Assembly (NCBI RefSeq): GCF_024298965.1
Contig: NZ_CP085193.1
Coordinates: 2,852,001-2,916,000, forward strand
DNA from: Streptomyces rapamycinicus NRRL 5491
GTDB taxonomy: Bacteria > Actinomycetota > Actinomycetes > Streptomycetales > Streptomycetaceae
Length of the DNA: 64,000 nucleotides
Direction: 5' to 3'
Shown: positions 42,486-51,993 of the stretch, in pieces
How the letters are laid out: the number at the start of each line of letters is the position of its first letter
Position numbering within the stretch: position 1 is the first letter of the stretch
Made by a program: the position numbers and the translations under genes
Notes under the pieces: generated by a model
Database searches by the model: none
Told to the model about the DNA's origin: nothing
What the model saw: only the letters and a program-made list of their open reading frames with translations

Positions 42486-43424
42486 ATGGAGTCACGTCAT
42501 CTGCGCTACGCCCTGGCGCTGGCCGAGCACCAGCACTTCGGACGGGCCGCGGCCGCCCTCGGCATCGCCCAGCCCCCGCTGTCCCAGCAGATCGCCGCGC
42601 TGGAGCGGGAGCTGGGCGCGCGGCTCTTCGACCGTACGGCGCGCGGGGTGTTCCCGACCGCCGCCGGCGAGGCTTTCCTGGCCAGGGCGCGCCGGGTGCT
42701 GGCCGAGATGTCGGCCGCCGTGTCGGACGCGGGCCGGGCCGCCCGGGGCGAGACGGGGCGGCTGCGGCTCGGCTTCATCGGCTCGGCGCTGCTGGAGCTT
42801 CTGCCGTCCGTGCTGGGCACGTTCATCCGCGACCGCCCCGAGGTGCGGCTGGGGCTGCAGGAGATGTCCACGCGCCGGTCCACGGCGGCGCTGCTGGCGG
42901 GCGAGCTGGACCTCGCCATCGGGCGCGGTGCGCCCCGGGGCGCCGGTGCCGAGGATCTGGTGTCGGTCACGGTCGGCAGGGACCATCTGGTGGCGGTCGT
43001 CGGGGCCGCCCATCCCTTCGCCGGGCAGACCAAGCTGAGCCTCGAGCAGCTCAAGGGGCAGCACCTGATCGTCGCGCCCGCGGAGGAGGAGCCGGCGGTC
43101 GCCGCCTGGCTGGCCGGGCTGCTGGGCGAGGGCGCCGACGTGCCCGAGCGGGCCGGTGGGGTCACGGAGGCATGGGACGCGCACACCATCATCGGGCTGG
43201 CCTCGTGCGGGGTGGGGGTGGGGCTCGGCCCGGCGTGTCTGCGGGTGGCGGCGCGGCCGGGCGTCCGGGTGTGCGAGGTGAGTCCGCGGGTGGAACTGCC
43301 GGAGCTGGTGATGTCGTTCCGCGCCCAGGACCGCTCCCCCGTGCTGGCGGCCTTCCTGGACATCACCCGGGAGCGGTGCCCGGGGGTGGCGGACCGGCTG
43401 GAACGCCGCCTCGGCGCCCGCTGA
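42486..43424 (+). CDS. LysR-family transcriptional regulator
   Basis: 312 aa. N-terminal winged HTH (LRYALALAEHQHFGRAAAALGIAQPPLSQQIAALERELG, residues 5-43) and an effector-binding domain from about 90 (LRLGFIGSALLELLPSVLGTF). It belongs to the CynR/CatR-like group with the PPLSQQI recognition helix. It is probably an autoregulated activator of the divergent hydrolase gene. Its stop-codon context GCCCGCTGACGGGC recurs 39 nt downstream. Confidence 0.9.
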   Translation: MESRHLRYALALAEHQHFGRAAAALGIAQPPLSQQIAALERELGARLFDRTARGVFPTAAGEAFLARARRVLAEMSAAVSDAGRAARGETGRLRLGFIGSALLELLPSVLGTFIRDRPEVRLGLQEMSTRRSTAALLAGELDLAIGRGAPRGAGAEDLVSVTVGRDHLVAVVGAAHPFAGQTKLSLEQLKGQHLIVAPAEEEPAVAAWLAGLLGEGADVPERAGGVTEAWDAHTIIGLASCGVGVGLGPACLRVAARPGVRVCEVSPRVELPELVMSFRAQDRSPVLAAFLDITRERCPGVADRLERRLGAR

Positions 43425-43456
43425 CGGGCCGGACCGACCCTGCCCGCCGACCCTGC

Positions 43457-43490
43457 CCGCTGACGGGCGGTCGGCCCGGCCCGTCAGCGG
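43457..43490 (+). terminator. Hairpin behind the LysR gene
   Basis: 12-bp stem CCGCTGACGGGC / GCCCGTCAGCGG with a 10-nt loop, 32 nt past the stop. The left arm is a duplicate of the gene's own stop-codon context. Confidence 0.65.
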
Positions 43491-43527
43491 CAGGGAAAGC
43501 GGCCGGAGAGGCCATACGGGCGGCTGC

Positions 43528-43823
43528 GGGGTGTCCGGGGGATCGCGCCGCCTGCGGCGGGCTGCTCCCCTCCCCGCCCCTTCCCTCAACTGGGGCTCCG
43601 CCCCAGACCCCGCTCCTCAAGCGCCGGAGAGGCTGGAAGGTTGGGCTCCGCCCCGGGGCCCCCGGGGTCCAGCGCCGGAGGGGATGGAAGGTGAGGCTCC
43701 GCCCCAGACCCCGGGGTCTGGGGCGGAGCCCCTGCCGCGCGGCGGAGCCGCATATCGATGCCGCGGGGGGCGGGGAGGGGAACAGCCCGCCGCAGGCGCC
43801 AAAATCCGCCGGACGCCCCCTAG
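43528..43823. repeat. Dispersed intergenic element, copy 2, with 36-bp perfect palindrome
   Basis: Starts with GGGGTGTCCG (43528-43537) and ends with CGGACGCCCC (43810-43819) plus CTAG, which supplies the TAG stop of fadB. Inner arms pair too (CCGCCTGCGGCGGGCTG near the left, CAGCCCGCCGCAGGCG near the right). A perfect 36-bp palindrome of GGCTCCGCCCCAGACCCC and its complement sits at 43695-43730. It shares blocks with the copy at 3278-3505. No gene lies in the 395-nt gap 43425-43819. Confidence 0.75.
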
Positions 43824-46027
43824 TCCGTGAAGCGCTCCCCGCGCTCCGCCTTCTCCACCAGCAGCGCGGGCGGGGCGAACCGCTCCCCGTACGCCGCCTC
43901 CAGCTGCCGGGCACGGGCCACGAAACCGGCCACGCCGCCCTCGTATCCGTTGATGTACTGCAGCACCCCGCCCGTCCAGCCGGGGAAGCCGATGCCCAGG
44001 ATGGAGCCGATGTTGGCGTCGGCGACGGAGGTCAGCACGCCCTCCTCCAGCAGCCGCACCGTGTCGATGGACTCGCAGAAGAGCATCCGCTCCTTCATGT
44101 CCTCGAAGGGGATGCGGGTGCCCTCACGCACAGCGTCTCCGGACCCGCCCGGGGCGAAGTGCTCGCGCAGCCCCGGCCACAGCCCGGCGCGCTTGCCGGT
44201 CGTCGCGTCGTAGTCGTAGAAGCCCGCGCCACCGCTGCGGCCGGGGCGCCCGAACTCCTCCACCATGCGGTCGATGACCGCGTCGGCCGGATGCGGCCGC
44301 CACTCGCCGCCCGCCTCCTCGGTCGCCCGGCGCGTCTCCTCGCGGATCTTGCGCGGCAGGGTGAGGGTCAGCTCGTCCATCAGGGAGAGCACCTTGGCCG
44401 GGTATCCGGCCTGGGCGGCGGCCTGCTCCACGGAGGCCGGGTCGATGCCCTCCCCCACCATCGCCACGCCCTCGTTGAGGAAGTGGCCGATGACGCGGGA
44501 GGTGAAGAAGCCGCGGGAGTCATTGACCACGATGGGGGTCTTGCTGATCTGCCGCACCAGATCGAAGGCGCGGGCCAGCGCCTTGTCGCCGGTGCGCTCG
44601 CCCTTGATGATCTCGACCAGCGGCATCTTGTCGACGGGCGAGAAGAAGTGCAGCCCGATGAAGTCTTCGGCGCGCTGCACCCCCTCCGCGAGCAGGGTGA
44701 TGGGGAGGGTGGAGGTGTTGGAACACAGGAGGGCGTCCGGGGCGATGACGCCCTCGATCTCCTGGAACACCTTGTGCTTGAGCGCCGGATCCTCGAAGAC
44801 CGCCTCGATGACCGCGTCACAGCCTTCGAGGTCGCGCGGATCGGCGGTCGGGGTGATCCGGGCCAGCAGCTGGTCCCGCTTGGCCTCGGTGGTACGGCCC
44901 TTGGCGAGCGCCTTGGCCAGCAGCCCCTCGGAGTACGCCTTGCCCTTGGCGGCGGCCTCCACGGACACGTCCTTCAGGACGACCTCGATGCCCGCCTTGG
45001 CGCACGCGAACGCGATGCCCGCGCCCATCATCCCGGCGCCCAGCACCGCGACCTTGCGGACCTCGCCGGGCTCGATCCCCTGCGGCCGGTTGGCACCGGA
45101 GTTGACCGCCTGCAGTTCGAAGAAGAACGCCTGAATCATGTTCTTGGCGGTCTGGCCGACGACCAGCTCGGTGAAGTACCGGGCCTCGATGGTCTGCGCC
45201 GTCTCGAAGTCCACCTGGGCCCCCTCGACGGCGGCGGCCAGGATATTTCGCTGCGCGGGGTAGGGGGCGCCGTTCAGCTGCTTCCGCAGATTGGCGGGGA
45301 AGGCGGGCAGGTTGACGGCGAACTTCGGCTGCGCCGGGGTGCCGCCCGGAATCCGGTAGTCCTTGTCGTCCCAGGGCTGGGCCGACTCGGGGTGGGCGGC
45401 GATGAAGGCGCGCGCCCGGGTCAGCAGCTCCTCGCGGGAGGCCACGACGTCATGCACCAGCCCCGCCTCCTGGGCGCGCAGAGGGCTGTACCGCGTGCCC
45501 TGGAGCAGCCACTTGAGCAGCGCGTCGGTGACGCCGAGCAGCCGTACCGTACGGGCGACACCCCCGCTGCCGGGGAGCAGGCCCAGGGTGACCTCGGGGA
45601 AGCCGATGCGGGCCCCGGGAGCGTCGAGGGCGATGCGGTGGTGGCAGGCGAGTGCGATCTCCAGCCCGCCGCCGAGCGCCGCGCCGTTGATCGCGGCCAC
45701 CACGGGCTTGCCGAGGGTCTCGATCCGGCGCAGCGCGCGCTTGATACGGAGGTTCTTCTCGTAGACCTCCTGGGCCTGGCCGGGCCCGACCTGGATGAGG
45801 TCGTTGAGGTCGCCACCGGCGAAGAAGGTCTTCTTGGCGGAGGTGACGATGATGCCGCGGATGGCGTCCCGCTCGGCCTCGGCGCGGTCGGCGATCGCGT
45901 CGAGGGAGTCGATGAACGCGGCGTTCATGGTGTTGGCGGACTGGCCGGGGTCGTCGAGCACCAGGGTGACGACGCCTTCGTCGTCCTGCTCCCAGCGGAT
46001 GGTCGAGCCGGTGGTGGGGTGGGTCAT
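43820..46027 (-). CDS. fadB: Fatty-acid oxidation multifunctional enzyme, alpha subunit
   Basis: 735 aa from ATG 46027. N-terminal enoyl-CoA hydratase domain (residues 1-290) with both catalytic Glu present (AALGGGLEIALA and GFPEVTLGLLPG). A Rossmann 3-hydroxyacyl-CoA dehydrogenase domain starts near 330 (VAVLGAGMMGAGIAFACA) and includes the catalytic His in GLHFFSPVDKM. A C-terminal dehydrogenase domain follows. It hydrates and oxidises acyl-CoAs in beta-oxidation. The thiolase gene upstream on the same strand (190 nt away) completes the cycle. Confidence 0.94.
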   Translation of the reverse strand: MTHPTTGSTIRWEQDDEGVVTLVLDDPGQSANTMNAAFIDSLDAIADRAEAERDAIRGIIVTSAKKTFFAGGDLNDLIQVGPGQAQEVYEKNLRIKRALRRIETLGKPVVAAINGAALGGGLEIALACHHRIALDAPGARIGFPEVTLGLLPGSGGVARTVRLLGVTDALLKWLLQGTRYSPLRAQEAGLVHDVVASREELLTRARAFIAAHPESAQPWDDKDYRIPGGTPAQPKFAVNLPAFPANLRKQLNGAPYPAQRNILAAAVEGAQVDFETAQTIEARYFTELVVGQTAKNMIQAFFFELQAVNSGANRPQGIEPGEVRKVAVLGAGMMGAGIAFACAKAGIEVVLKDVSVEAAAKGKAYSEGLLAKALAKGRTTEAKRDQLLARITPTADPRDLEGCDAVIEAVFEDPALKHKVFQEIEGVIAPDALLCSNTSTLPITLLAEGVQRAEDFIGLHFFSPVDKMPLVEIIKGERTGDKALARAFDLVRQISKTPIVVNDSRGFFTSRVIGHFLNEGVAMVGEGIDPASVEQAAAQAGYPAKVLSLMDELTLTLPRKIREETRRATEEAGGEWRPHPADAVIDRMVEEFGRPGRSGGAGFYDYDATTGKRAGLWPGLREHFAPGGSGDAVREGTRIPFEDMKERMLFCESIDTVRLLEEGVLTSVADANIGSILGIGFPGWTGGVLQYINGYEGGVAGFVARARQLEAAYGERFAPPALLVEKAERGERFTD

Positions 46028-46109
46028 CTCAGGTCTCCAGGGCGAAGGTGCGTGGGGCGGGAAGGAACGGGGAACGGCGGCCTCTTGAGAGGCACTCGGC
46101 TGCGAACCG

Positions 46110-46170
46110 CGCGGCTCCGGGGCCACTCGGCCGCGGAATCACGCGGCTCCGGGGCCACTCGGCCGCGGAA
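46110..46170. repeat. 32-bp-period direct repeat between thiolase and fadB
   Basis: A 29-bp block containing GCTCCGGGGCCACTCGG and CCGCGGAA is identical at 46110-46138 and 46142-46170. A degraded third copy lies at about 46091-46109. It lies 48 nt past the thiolase stop. Confidence 0.8.
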
Positions 46171-46217
46171 CCGTGCGACTCCAGGCCGCGCGGCTCTGGA
46201 GCCGGTCCAGGACCGCT

Positions 46218-47432
46218 CTAGAGCCGCTCGACCACCGTCGCGATGCCCATCCCGCCTCCCACGCACAGCGTCACCAGCCCGAACCGCCCGCCCCGCCGCT
46301 CCAGCTCGTCGATCACCGTGCCGAGGATCATCGCGCCGGTGGCGCCCAGCGGATGGCCCATCGCGATCGCGCCGCCGTTGACGTTGACCTTGTCCAGGCT
46401 CAGCCCCATGTCCTCCACGAAGCGCAGCACGACCGCCGCGAACGCCTCGTTGATCTCGACCAGATCGATGTCGTCGATGGTCAGCCCGGCTTTGCCGAGC
46501 GCCTTACGGGTGGCGGGAGCCGGGCCGGTGAGCATGATGGTGGGGTCGGCGCCGGATACGGCGGCGGAGACGATCCGGGCGCGCGGCGTCAGCCCGAAGC
46601 GCTCACCGACCTCACGGCTGCCGATGGCGACCAGGGCGGCGCCGTCCACCATGCCCGAGGAGTTGCCCGCGTGGTGGACATGGTCGATCGCCTCGACCCA
46701 GTGGTACCTCTGCAGCGCCACCGCGTCGAAGCCGCCCGCCTCGCCGATGGCGGCGAACGACGGCTTCAGGCCCGCCAGGGTCTCGGGGGTGGTGCCGGGG
46801 CGGACGTGCTCGTCCCTGTCGAGGACGGTCAGCCCGCTGCGGTCACGGACCGGGACCACGGAGCGGTCGAAGTACCCCTCCTTCCAGGCGCGGGCGGCCC
46901 GCTCCTGGGAGAGCGCGGCGTAGCTGTCCACGTCATGGCGGCTGTAGCCGCCGATGGTGGCGATGAGGTCGGCCCCGATGCCCTGCGGTACGAAACCGGT
47001 CTCGTAGTTGGTCATCGGGTCCGCGAACCAGGCCCCGCCGTCGGAGCCCATCTTCACGCGGGACATCGACTCGACCCCGCCCGCGAGCACCAGGTCCTCC
47101 CAGCCGGAACGGACCTTGGCCGCCGCCAGGTTGACGGCCTCCAGGCCCGAGGCACAGAAGCGGTTCTCCTGGACGCCCGCGACCGTGTCCGGGAGCCCGG
47201 CCGCGATCGCCGCGATCTTGGCGATGTCGGAGCCCTGGTCGCCGAGGGGGCTGACGACACCGAGGACCACGTCGTCGATCGCCGCCGGATCGAGCTCGGG
47301 GAACCGCCGCCGCAGCTCATGGATGAGGCCCACCACCAGGTCTACGGGCTTGGTGCCGTGCAGGGCACCGTCGGCCTTCCCGCGCCCGCGCGGGGTGCGG
47401 ATGGCGTCGTACACATACGCTTCGGTGCTCAC
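46218..47432 (-). CDS. fadA: Acetyl-CoA acyltransferase (thiolase)
   Basis: 404 aa from GTG 47432. Nucleophile Cys in [12 protein letters not shown], catalytic His in [16 protein letters not shown], and second Cys in [11 protein letters not shown]. The length and motifs are those of degradative thiolases. It cleaves 3-ketoacyl-CoA with CoA. It is the upstream partner of fadB on the same strand. The CaiB-like gene lies 72 nt upstream, so the three may form one operon for acyl-CoA use. Confidence 0.92.
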   Translation of the reverse strand: MSTEAYVYDAIRTPRGRGKADGALHGTKPVDLVVGLIHELRRRFPELDPAAIDDVVLGVVSPLGDQGSDIAKIAAIAAGLPDTVAGVQENRFCASGLEAVNLAAAKVRSGWEDLVLAGGVESMSRVKMGSDGGAWFADPMTNYETGFVPQGIGADLIATIGGYSRHDVDSYAALSQERAARAWKEGYFDRSVVPVRDRSGLTVLDRDEHVRPGTTPETLAGLKPSFAAIGEAGGFDAVALQRYHWVEAIDHVHHAGNSSGMVDGAALVAIGSREVGERFGLTPRARIVSAAVSGADPTIMLTGPAPATRKALGKAGLTIDDIDLVEINEAFAAVVLRFVEDMGLSLDKVNVNGGAIAMGHPLGATGAMILGTVIDELERRGGRFGLVTLCVGGGMGIATVVERL

Positions 47433-47504
47433 GTCAGCGGCCTTTCAGAGGAGGGTTGGCGCGGGGACGGCTCGGTGGTCCGGCGGGAAGCGGAGACATG
47501 GGGC

Positions 47505-48650
47505 TCATGACGGGTTTCCCTCGATGAGCGAGGTGACTCCCCAGTCGCGGGCCACCTCGTCGGCGTCCGCCCCGGGCCGGGCGGGCGCGCGGCGCACCGC
47601 GCCCGGGGTGGCGGAGAAGCGCGGGGCGGGCGCGGGCTGGGTGATCCCGCCGTGGTCGAGGAAGGTGGAGCGGGCGGCGAGCTGCGGATGGGACGGGGCC
47701 TCCCGCAGCGACAGGACGGGTGCGACGCAGGCGTCCGAGGCGCCGAAGACGGCGGTCCACTCCTCGCGGGTGCGCTCCTTGAAGCGGTCGGCGATGGCGT
47801 CGCGCAGCGCGGTCCAGCTGTCGAAGTCATCGCGGGCCGGGGCCTTGTCGACGATCCCCAGCAGCTCGATGAACTCCGTGTAGAACTTGCGCTCCAGGGG
47901 TCCGACGGCCATATAGCCGCCGTCGGCGGTCTCATAGGTGCCGTAGAAGGGGCAGCCGCCGTCGAGGAGATTGGTGCCGCGCTGGTCCCGCCAGCCGCCG
48001 GCGGCCATCATGCCGTGGGTGACGGCGGTCAGATGGGCGGTGCCGTCGACGATCGCGGCGTCCACGACCTGGCCGGAGCCGCCCGCGCGGGCGTGGTGCA
48101 GGGCGGCGAGGAGGCCGATGACGAGGTAGAGCGAGCCTCCCGCGTAGTCCCCCAGGAGGTTGACGGGGGCGACGGGCGGGCCGTCGGCGGCGCCGATCAT
48201 GCTGAGGGCGCCGGTGACGGCGATATAGCCGATGTCATGGCCGGCGGTCCGGGCGAGCGGGCCCTCCTGCCCCCAGCCGGTCATCCGGCCGTAGACCAGC
48301 TTGGGGTTACGGGCCAGGCAGTCGTCCGGGCCCAGGCCCAGCTTCTCGGCGACCCCCGGGCGGTAGCCCTCGATGAGGATGTCGGCGCGCTCGACGAGGT
48401 CGAGCACGACGGCCGTGCCCCCGTCGGCCTTGAGGTCGATCAGCACCGAGCGCTTGTTGCGGTTGGCGAGGTCGTAGTCCGGGTCGATCCGCAGGCCCCC
48501 GGCGCCGCCGGGACGGTCGACGCGCACGACATCGGCTCCCAGGTCGGCGAGGACCATGGCCGCGAACGGGCCCGGCCCGATCCCGGCCAGCTCCACCACT
48601 CGCACCCCGGCCAGCGGGCCGCTTGCCGCGCCTTCCTCCGCCACCGTCAT
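47505..48650 (-). CDS. CaiB/BaiF-family CoA transferase or racemase
   Basis: 381 aa from ATG 48650 (GGGGGAC just upstream; TTG 48662 is possible). Family III CoA-transferase: LAGVRVVELAGIGPGPFAAMVLADLGADVVRVDRPGG at the N-terminus, then the RNKRSVLIDLK block. The catalytic Asp lies in LLGDYAGGSLY. The IGPGPFAAM block with the full sequence resembles alpha-methylacyl-CoA racemases more than formyl-CoA transferases. It would feed branched-chain acyl-CoAs into the FadAB steps downstream. Confidence 0.87.
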   Translation of the reverse strand: MTVAEEGAASGPLAGVRVVELAGIGPGPFAAMVLADLGADVVRVDRPGGAGGLRIDPDYDLANRNKRSVLIDLKADGGTAVVLDLVERADILIEGYRPGVAEKLGLGPDDCLARNPKLVYGRMTGWGQEGPLARTAGHDIGYIAVTGALSMIGAADGPPVAPVNLLGDYAGGSLYLVIGLLAALHHARAGGSGQVVDAAIVDGTAHLTAVTHGMMAAGGWRDQRGTNLLDGGCPFYGTYETADGGYMAVGPLERKFYTEFIELLGIVDKAPARDDFDSWTALRDAIADRFKERTREEWTAVFGASDACVAPVLSLREAPSHPQLAARSTFLDHGGITQPAPAPRFSATPGAVRRAPARPGADADEVARDWGVTSLIEGNPS

Positions 48651-48750
48651 TCCGTCCCCCAATCGTGTGACACCACCGCTGTAACACCGCCGATGCTAAG
48701 AACGCGTCCCGCATTCCACAAGCCCTCTCCTGGGTCTGTGGATAACCAAA

Positions 48751-48769
48751 CCCCTTGACCGGCAAGGGG
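48751..48769 (-). terminator. Terminator of the MFS-aldolase operon
   Basis: Minus-strand stem CCCCTTG-ccggt-CAAGGGG followed by TTTGGTT, 56 nt past the MFS stop. Confidence 0.7.
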
Positions 48770-48824
48770 GTTCGGCCGTGCGGGCGCGCGGCGGGCCGGG
48801 TGTGGCGCCGACCGACCTCTCTGA

Positions 48825-50282
48825 TCAGGTCTTCTTCAGGTCGGGCCCCGCGATCGACAGCGGCTGTCCGGGCACGAGATGGTCCTCGTCGCCCTCCGGA
48901 TCGGTCAGCCGGCCCAGCCGGCGCGGCACATCGGCGCCGACCAGCACGATCACCACCAGCGTCAGCCCGAAGGTGAGCACCGCCAGCGCCCGGCCGAGGG
49001 ACATGCCCTCGGCCAGATGGGCGCCGAGCACCGGCGCCACCGCGCCGCCGAGCGCCCCGGTGTTGTAGACGAATCCGAGCGAGGCCGCCCGGCTCCCGGT
49101 CGGGAAGTGGCCCGCGATGTACTTCGGCAGGATGCCGGAGATCCCCTGGCTCAGCGCGAGCAGGAAGAACAGCAGCACTCCCAGCCCGACCAGCGAGTCC
49201 TGCACCGCGAACACCGGGAAGACGAAGGCCAGCGAGGCGAGCAGGGTCACGGCGTAGGCGCGCCGGGTGCCGAGCCAGTCGCCCACGAAGCCCGCCAGCC
49301 AGCAGCCGGCCATGGTTCCGAACCCGGCGTAGAACATCACATCGGTGACCTCGGAGGGCGAGTACTCGAGCTGCTCCTTCAGATAGGTGGGCAGCAGCGC
49401 CTGGATCGGCCAGCTGTAGAGGAACGCGCAGAAGACCGTGCACATCAGGGAGACGTACAGCGGCCAGCGGCGCCGTCCGCCGAGTTGGGCCGCGAAGGCG
49501 AACAGGCACCCCGCCGCCAGGACCGACAGCGGCCAGCGCCAGCCCGCGCCCGCCGGGGTGAAGACCAGGAACAGCGCGACGCTCGCGGCCACGGCCAGCG
49601 CCGTGTTGACGCTCGCCCGGGTGCGTCCGGCGAACAGCGGCCGGAAGGGGTTCGGCCGCGCCCGCGCCGCCGCCACCTCCTCGTGCCAGTCCCCGGCCTC
49701 CGGGAGCGCGCGCCGCACCCACAGGGCGACCAGCACCGGCAGCACACCGATCCAGAACATCCAGCGCCAGCCCCAGTGGGGCACCACCCACTTGTAGAGC
49801 TCGGAGGCGATGATGGTGCCGCCCGAGTAGCCGGAGATGAGGAAGCCGGAGGCGCGGTTGCGCAGCCGCGCGGGCCAGCTCTCCAGGACGTAGGTGGCGC
49901 TTGCGCTGTACTCACCGGCCATGCCCATGCCAATCACCAGGCGAGCTGTGAACAGGCTGATGTAGTTCCAGGCGAACCCGCAGGCGAAGGTGCCGAGCGA
50001 GTAGAGCAGAATGCTGATGATCATGGCGGTCTTACGGCCGTAGCGGTCGCCCAGCGCGCCCAGCACCGCCCCGCCGAGCCAGCGGGTGATGAAGGCGCCC
50101 GAGACCAGGCTCGCCGCCGACGCCGTGCTCAGGTCGAACTCGTCGGCTATCTCGGTCAGGACGAGCGTGATCAGCACAAAGTCGAAACCGTCGAGCAGAT
50201 AGCCGATCCAGGCGGCGAACAGGGACTTCCACTGACCGGGTGAGACCTCGCGGTACCAGGGCACCTTGGCGGCTTCGGTCAC
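48825..50282 (-). CDS. MFS transporter, sugar-acid/sialic-acid (NanT/MHS) type
   Basis: 485 aa from GTG 50282, which overlaps the aldolase stop as GTGA and has GGAGGG upstream. About 12 membrane segments. A motif (GALGDRYGRKTAMIISILLYS) lies after TM2 and ARLVIGMGMAGEYSASATYV follows in TM4. This pattern is found in NanT-like and metabolite:H+ symporters. The cytoplasmic loop in the middle is Arg/Pro-rich. It is coupled to the DapA-family gene, so it probably imports the substrate of that aldolase. Confidence 0.87.
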   Translation of the reverse strand: MTEAAKVPWYREVSPGQWKSLFAAWIGYLLDGFDFVLITLVLTEIADEFDLSTASAASLVSGAFITRWLGGAVLGALGDRYGRKTAMIISILLYSLGTFACGFAWNYISLFTARLVIGMGMAGEYSASATYVLESWPARLRNRASGFLISGYSGGTIIASELYKWVVPHWGWRWMFWIGVLPVLVALWVRRALPEAGDWHEEVAAARARPNPFRPLFAGRTRASVNTALAVAASVALFLVFTPAGAGWRWPLSVLAAGCLFAFAAQLGGRRRWPLYVSLMCTVFCAFLYSWPIQALLPTYLKEQLEYSPSEVTDVMFYAGFGTMAGCWLAGFVGDWLGTRRAYAVTLLASLAFVFPVFAVQDSLVGLGVLLFFLLALSQGISGILPKYIAGHFPTGSRAASLGFVYNTGALGGAVAPVLGAHLAEGMSLGRALAVLTFGLTLVVIVLVGADVPRRLGRLTDPEGDEDHLVPGQPLSIAGPDLKKT

Positions 50283-51217
50283 GACAACAGCCCTCCCTCC
50301 TCCAGGAGTTGACGTATGGTCTTGACGGCCGCCTCGCCCAGCGGCACCTGGGGCGCGGCCGTGTCCGCGCACTCGATCACGCCCAGCAGCCGCAGCGCGG
50401 CCTTGAAGCCGCCCAGGCCCGAGGAACTGCCGCCCATGAGGGTGGGATCCCCGGCGCCGGTGATGGCGAAGAGCGCGGCCAGCCGGTCCTGTTCGGCGGC
50501 CGCCTGCTGCCAGCGTCCCGCGCGCGCGTGCTCGTACAGCCGGACGAACCCGGCCGGATCGACGTTGGCCAGCCCCGGGACGACACCATGGGCGCCCGCC
50601 AGCAGGGCGCCGTCCACCGACAGTTCGGAGCCGGTGAGCACGGTGAAGGTGCCGGCGAGGCCGCGCCGGCGGACCTCGACCAGCAGCCGCCGCAGCGCCC
50701 CGTCGTCCCCGCTGCTGTCCTTGACCCCCGCCAGCGTGGCGTCGGCGGCCAGCGGCAGCAGGACCGAGGGCGTCAGCTTGGAGTGGACGGAGACCGGGAT
50801 GTCATACGCGAACAGCGGCCTGTCCACACCGGCGCGCAGCCGCCGGAAGTGGTCGGCGATCTCCAGGGGGTGGGTGCGGGTGTAGAAGGGCGCGGTGGCC
50901 ACGATGGCGTCCGCGCCGAGCTCCGCCGCCGTACGGGCGTGATCGAGCACCCGCGCGGTCGTCATGTCGATCGCGCCCGCGAGCACGGGAACCCGGCCGT
51001 CGGCGGCCTCGATGACCGCCGTAAGGGCCGTACGGCGGCTGCGGTCGCCCAGATAGGCGGCCTCTCCGCTGGAGCCGAGCGCGAACAGCGCGCTCACCCC
51101 CGCGTCGATCAGCCGCTCGGCGAGCGCGGCGAGGGAACGCGTGTCGACCTCGCCCGTGGGCGTGAGCGGAGTGCACAGGGGAGGAACGACACCGGTAAGG
51201 GGAGCCGGAAGACTCAT
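50279..51217 (-). CDS. DapA/NanA-family aldolase
   Basis: 312 aa from ATG 51217; GTG 51223 is a possible start. TIM barrel of the dihydrodipicolinate synthase / N-acetylneuraminate lyase family: GSSGEAAYL (carboxylate-binding GxxGE), Tyr in FAYDIPV, and the Schiff-base Lys in LAGVKDSSGDDG. Cotranscription with a NanT-like MFS suggests a lyase of a 2-keto sugar acid rather than lysine synthesis. It is divergent from the DUF1203 gene, with a palindrome at 51251-51265. Confidence 0.87.
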   Translation of the reverse strand: MSLPAPLTGVVPPLCTPLTPTGEVDTRSLAALAERLIDAGVSALFALGSSGEAAYLGDRSRRTALTAVIEAADGRVPVLAGAIDMTTARVLDHARTAAELGADAIVATAPFYTRTHPLEIADHFRRLRAGVDRPLFAYDIPVSVHSKLTPSVLLPLAADATLAGVKDSSGDDGALRRLLVEVRRRGLAGTFTVLTGSELSVDGALLAGAHGVVPGLANVDPAGFVRLYEHARAGRWQQAAAEQDRLAALFAITGAGDPTLMGGSSSGLGGFKAALRLLGVIECADTAAPQVPLGEAAVKTIRQLLEEGGLLS

Positions 51218-51250
51218 CGACACCCAGCCTTCTGGATAGCAGGACAATAT

Positions 51251-51265
51251 GGACGTGGGACGTCC
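51251..51265. promoter_or_regulatory. GGACGT-ggg-ACGTCC palindrome upstream of the aldolase operon
   Basis: Perfect 6-bp inverted repeat with a 3-nt spacer, 34 nt upstream of the aldolase ATG. GntR/FadR-type regulators of sugar-acid operons often bind such sites. No regulator gene is adjacent. Confidence 0.45.
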
Positions 51266-51381
51266 TATGTTCGGAGCCCGAATCTGACGGAGCGCCATCG
51301 CCCTGTCAAGTACATTCCCGCCTCAGCGCCTCGTCCGAATCCCGCCAGCGCGCCGCGAGCCCACCGGCCAGGCTTGACCGC

Positions 51382-51873
51382 ATGGACGGAAACCATGAAA
51401 TGCGGGCCATCGCGCCCGAGGTGCTGAAGCAGCTGCGGATCACCGATGACGCGGGCAACCCCCCGCGCGTGGTGGTGGAGGACGAGGAGGGCGGCAACCC
51501 GATGCGCTGCTGCCTGGGCCGGAGCCGGCCGCACGAGACCATCGCGCTCGTCTCCTACGCCCCGCTGCGCCGCTGGGCGCGGGAGACGGGCGCCACGCCC
51601 GGCCCGTACAACGAGGTCGGCCCGGTCTTCATTCACCTCGAGGAGTGCGACGGCTGGACCGGCCCCGGCGTCGCGGACGGCATCCGGGGCCAACGGCGGG
51701 TGCTGCGCGCGTACACGGCCGAGGGCAACATCCTCGGTGGGCGGCTGCTGAACGACGGCGAGCCGACGATCGAGGAGGGGCTGGCCGAGCTGTACGGGGA
51801 CCCGCGGGTGGCGGCGGTGCATGTGCGGGCCGTCGAGTTCGGCTGCTTCCTGGCCGAGACGCGGCGGGTCTGA
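51382..51873 (+). CDS. DUF1203 family protein
   Basis: 163 aa from ATG 51382. The whole length fits DUF1203: MRAIAPEVLKQLR, RCCLGRSRPHETIALVSYAPLRRW, GPVFIHLEECDGW, RVLRAYTAEGNILGGRLL and AVHVRAVEFGCFLAETRR. Conserved Cys and His residues in RCC and VHVRAVEFGC could form a site. No function is established for the family that I know of. Single gene. Confidence 0.87.
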   Translation: MDGNHEMRAIAPEVLKQLRITDDAGNPPRVVVEDEEGGNPMRCCLGRSRPHETIALVSYAPLRRWARETGATPGPYNEVGPVFIHLEECDGWTGPGVADGIRGQRRVLRAYTAEGNILGGRLLNDGEPTIEEGLAELYGDPRVAAVHVRAVEFGCFLAETRRV

Positions 51874-51993
51874 GGCGTCCGGCACCCCGGGGGCGGGGCG
51901 GCGCCGGGGGGTACAGGGGTTCCCCCGGCACCGCGCCCGGAGTACCGCGTGCGCGGCCGCCACGTTCGGAGTGCCGGACTCACCACACCGCGT

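Noticed and set aside
43172..46381. 1069-codon open frame opposite fadB
   Set aside because: Antisense shadow; fadB has intact catalytic residues in the other strand.
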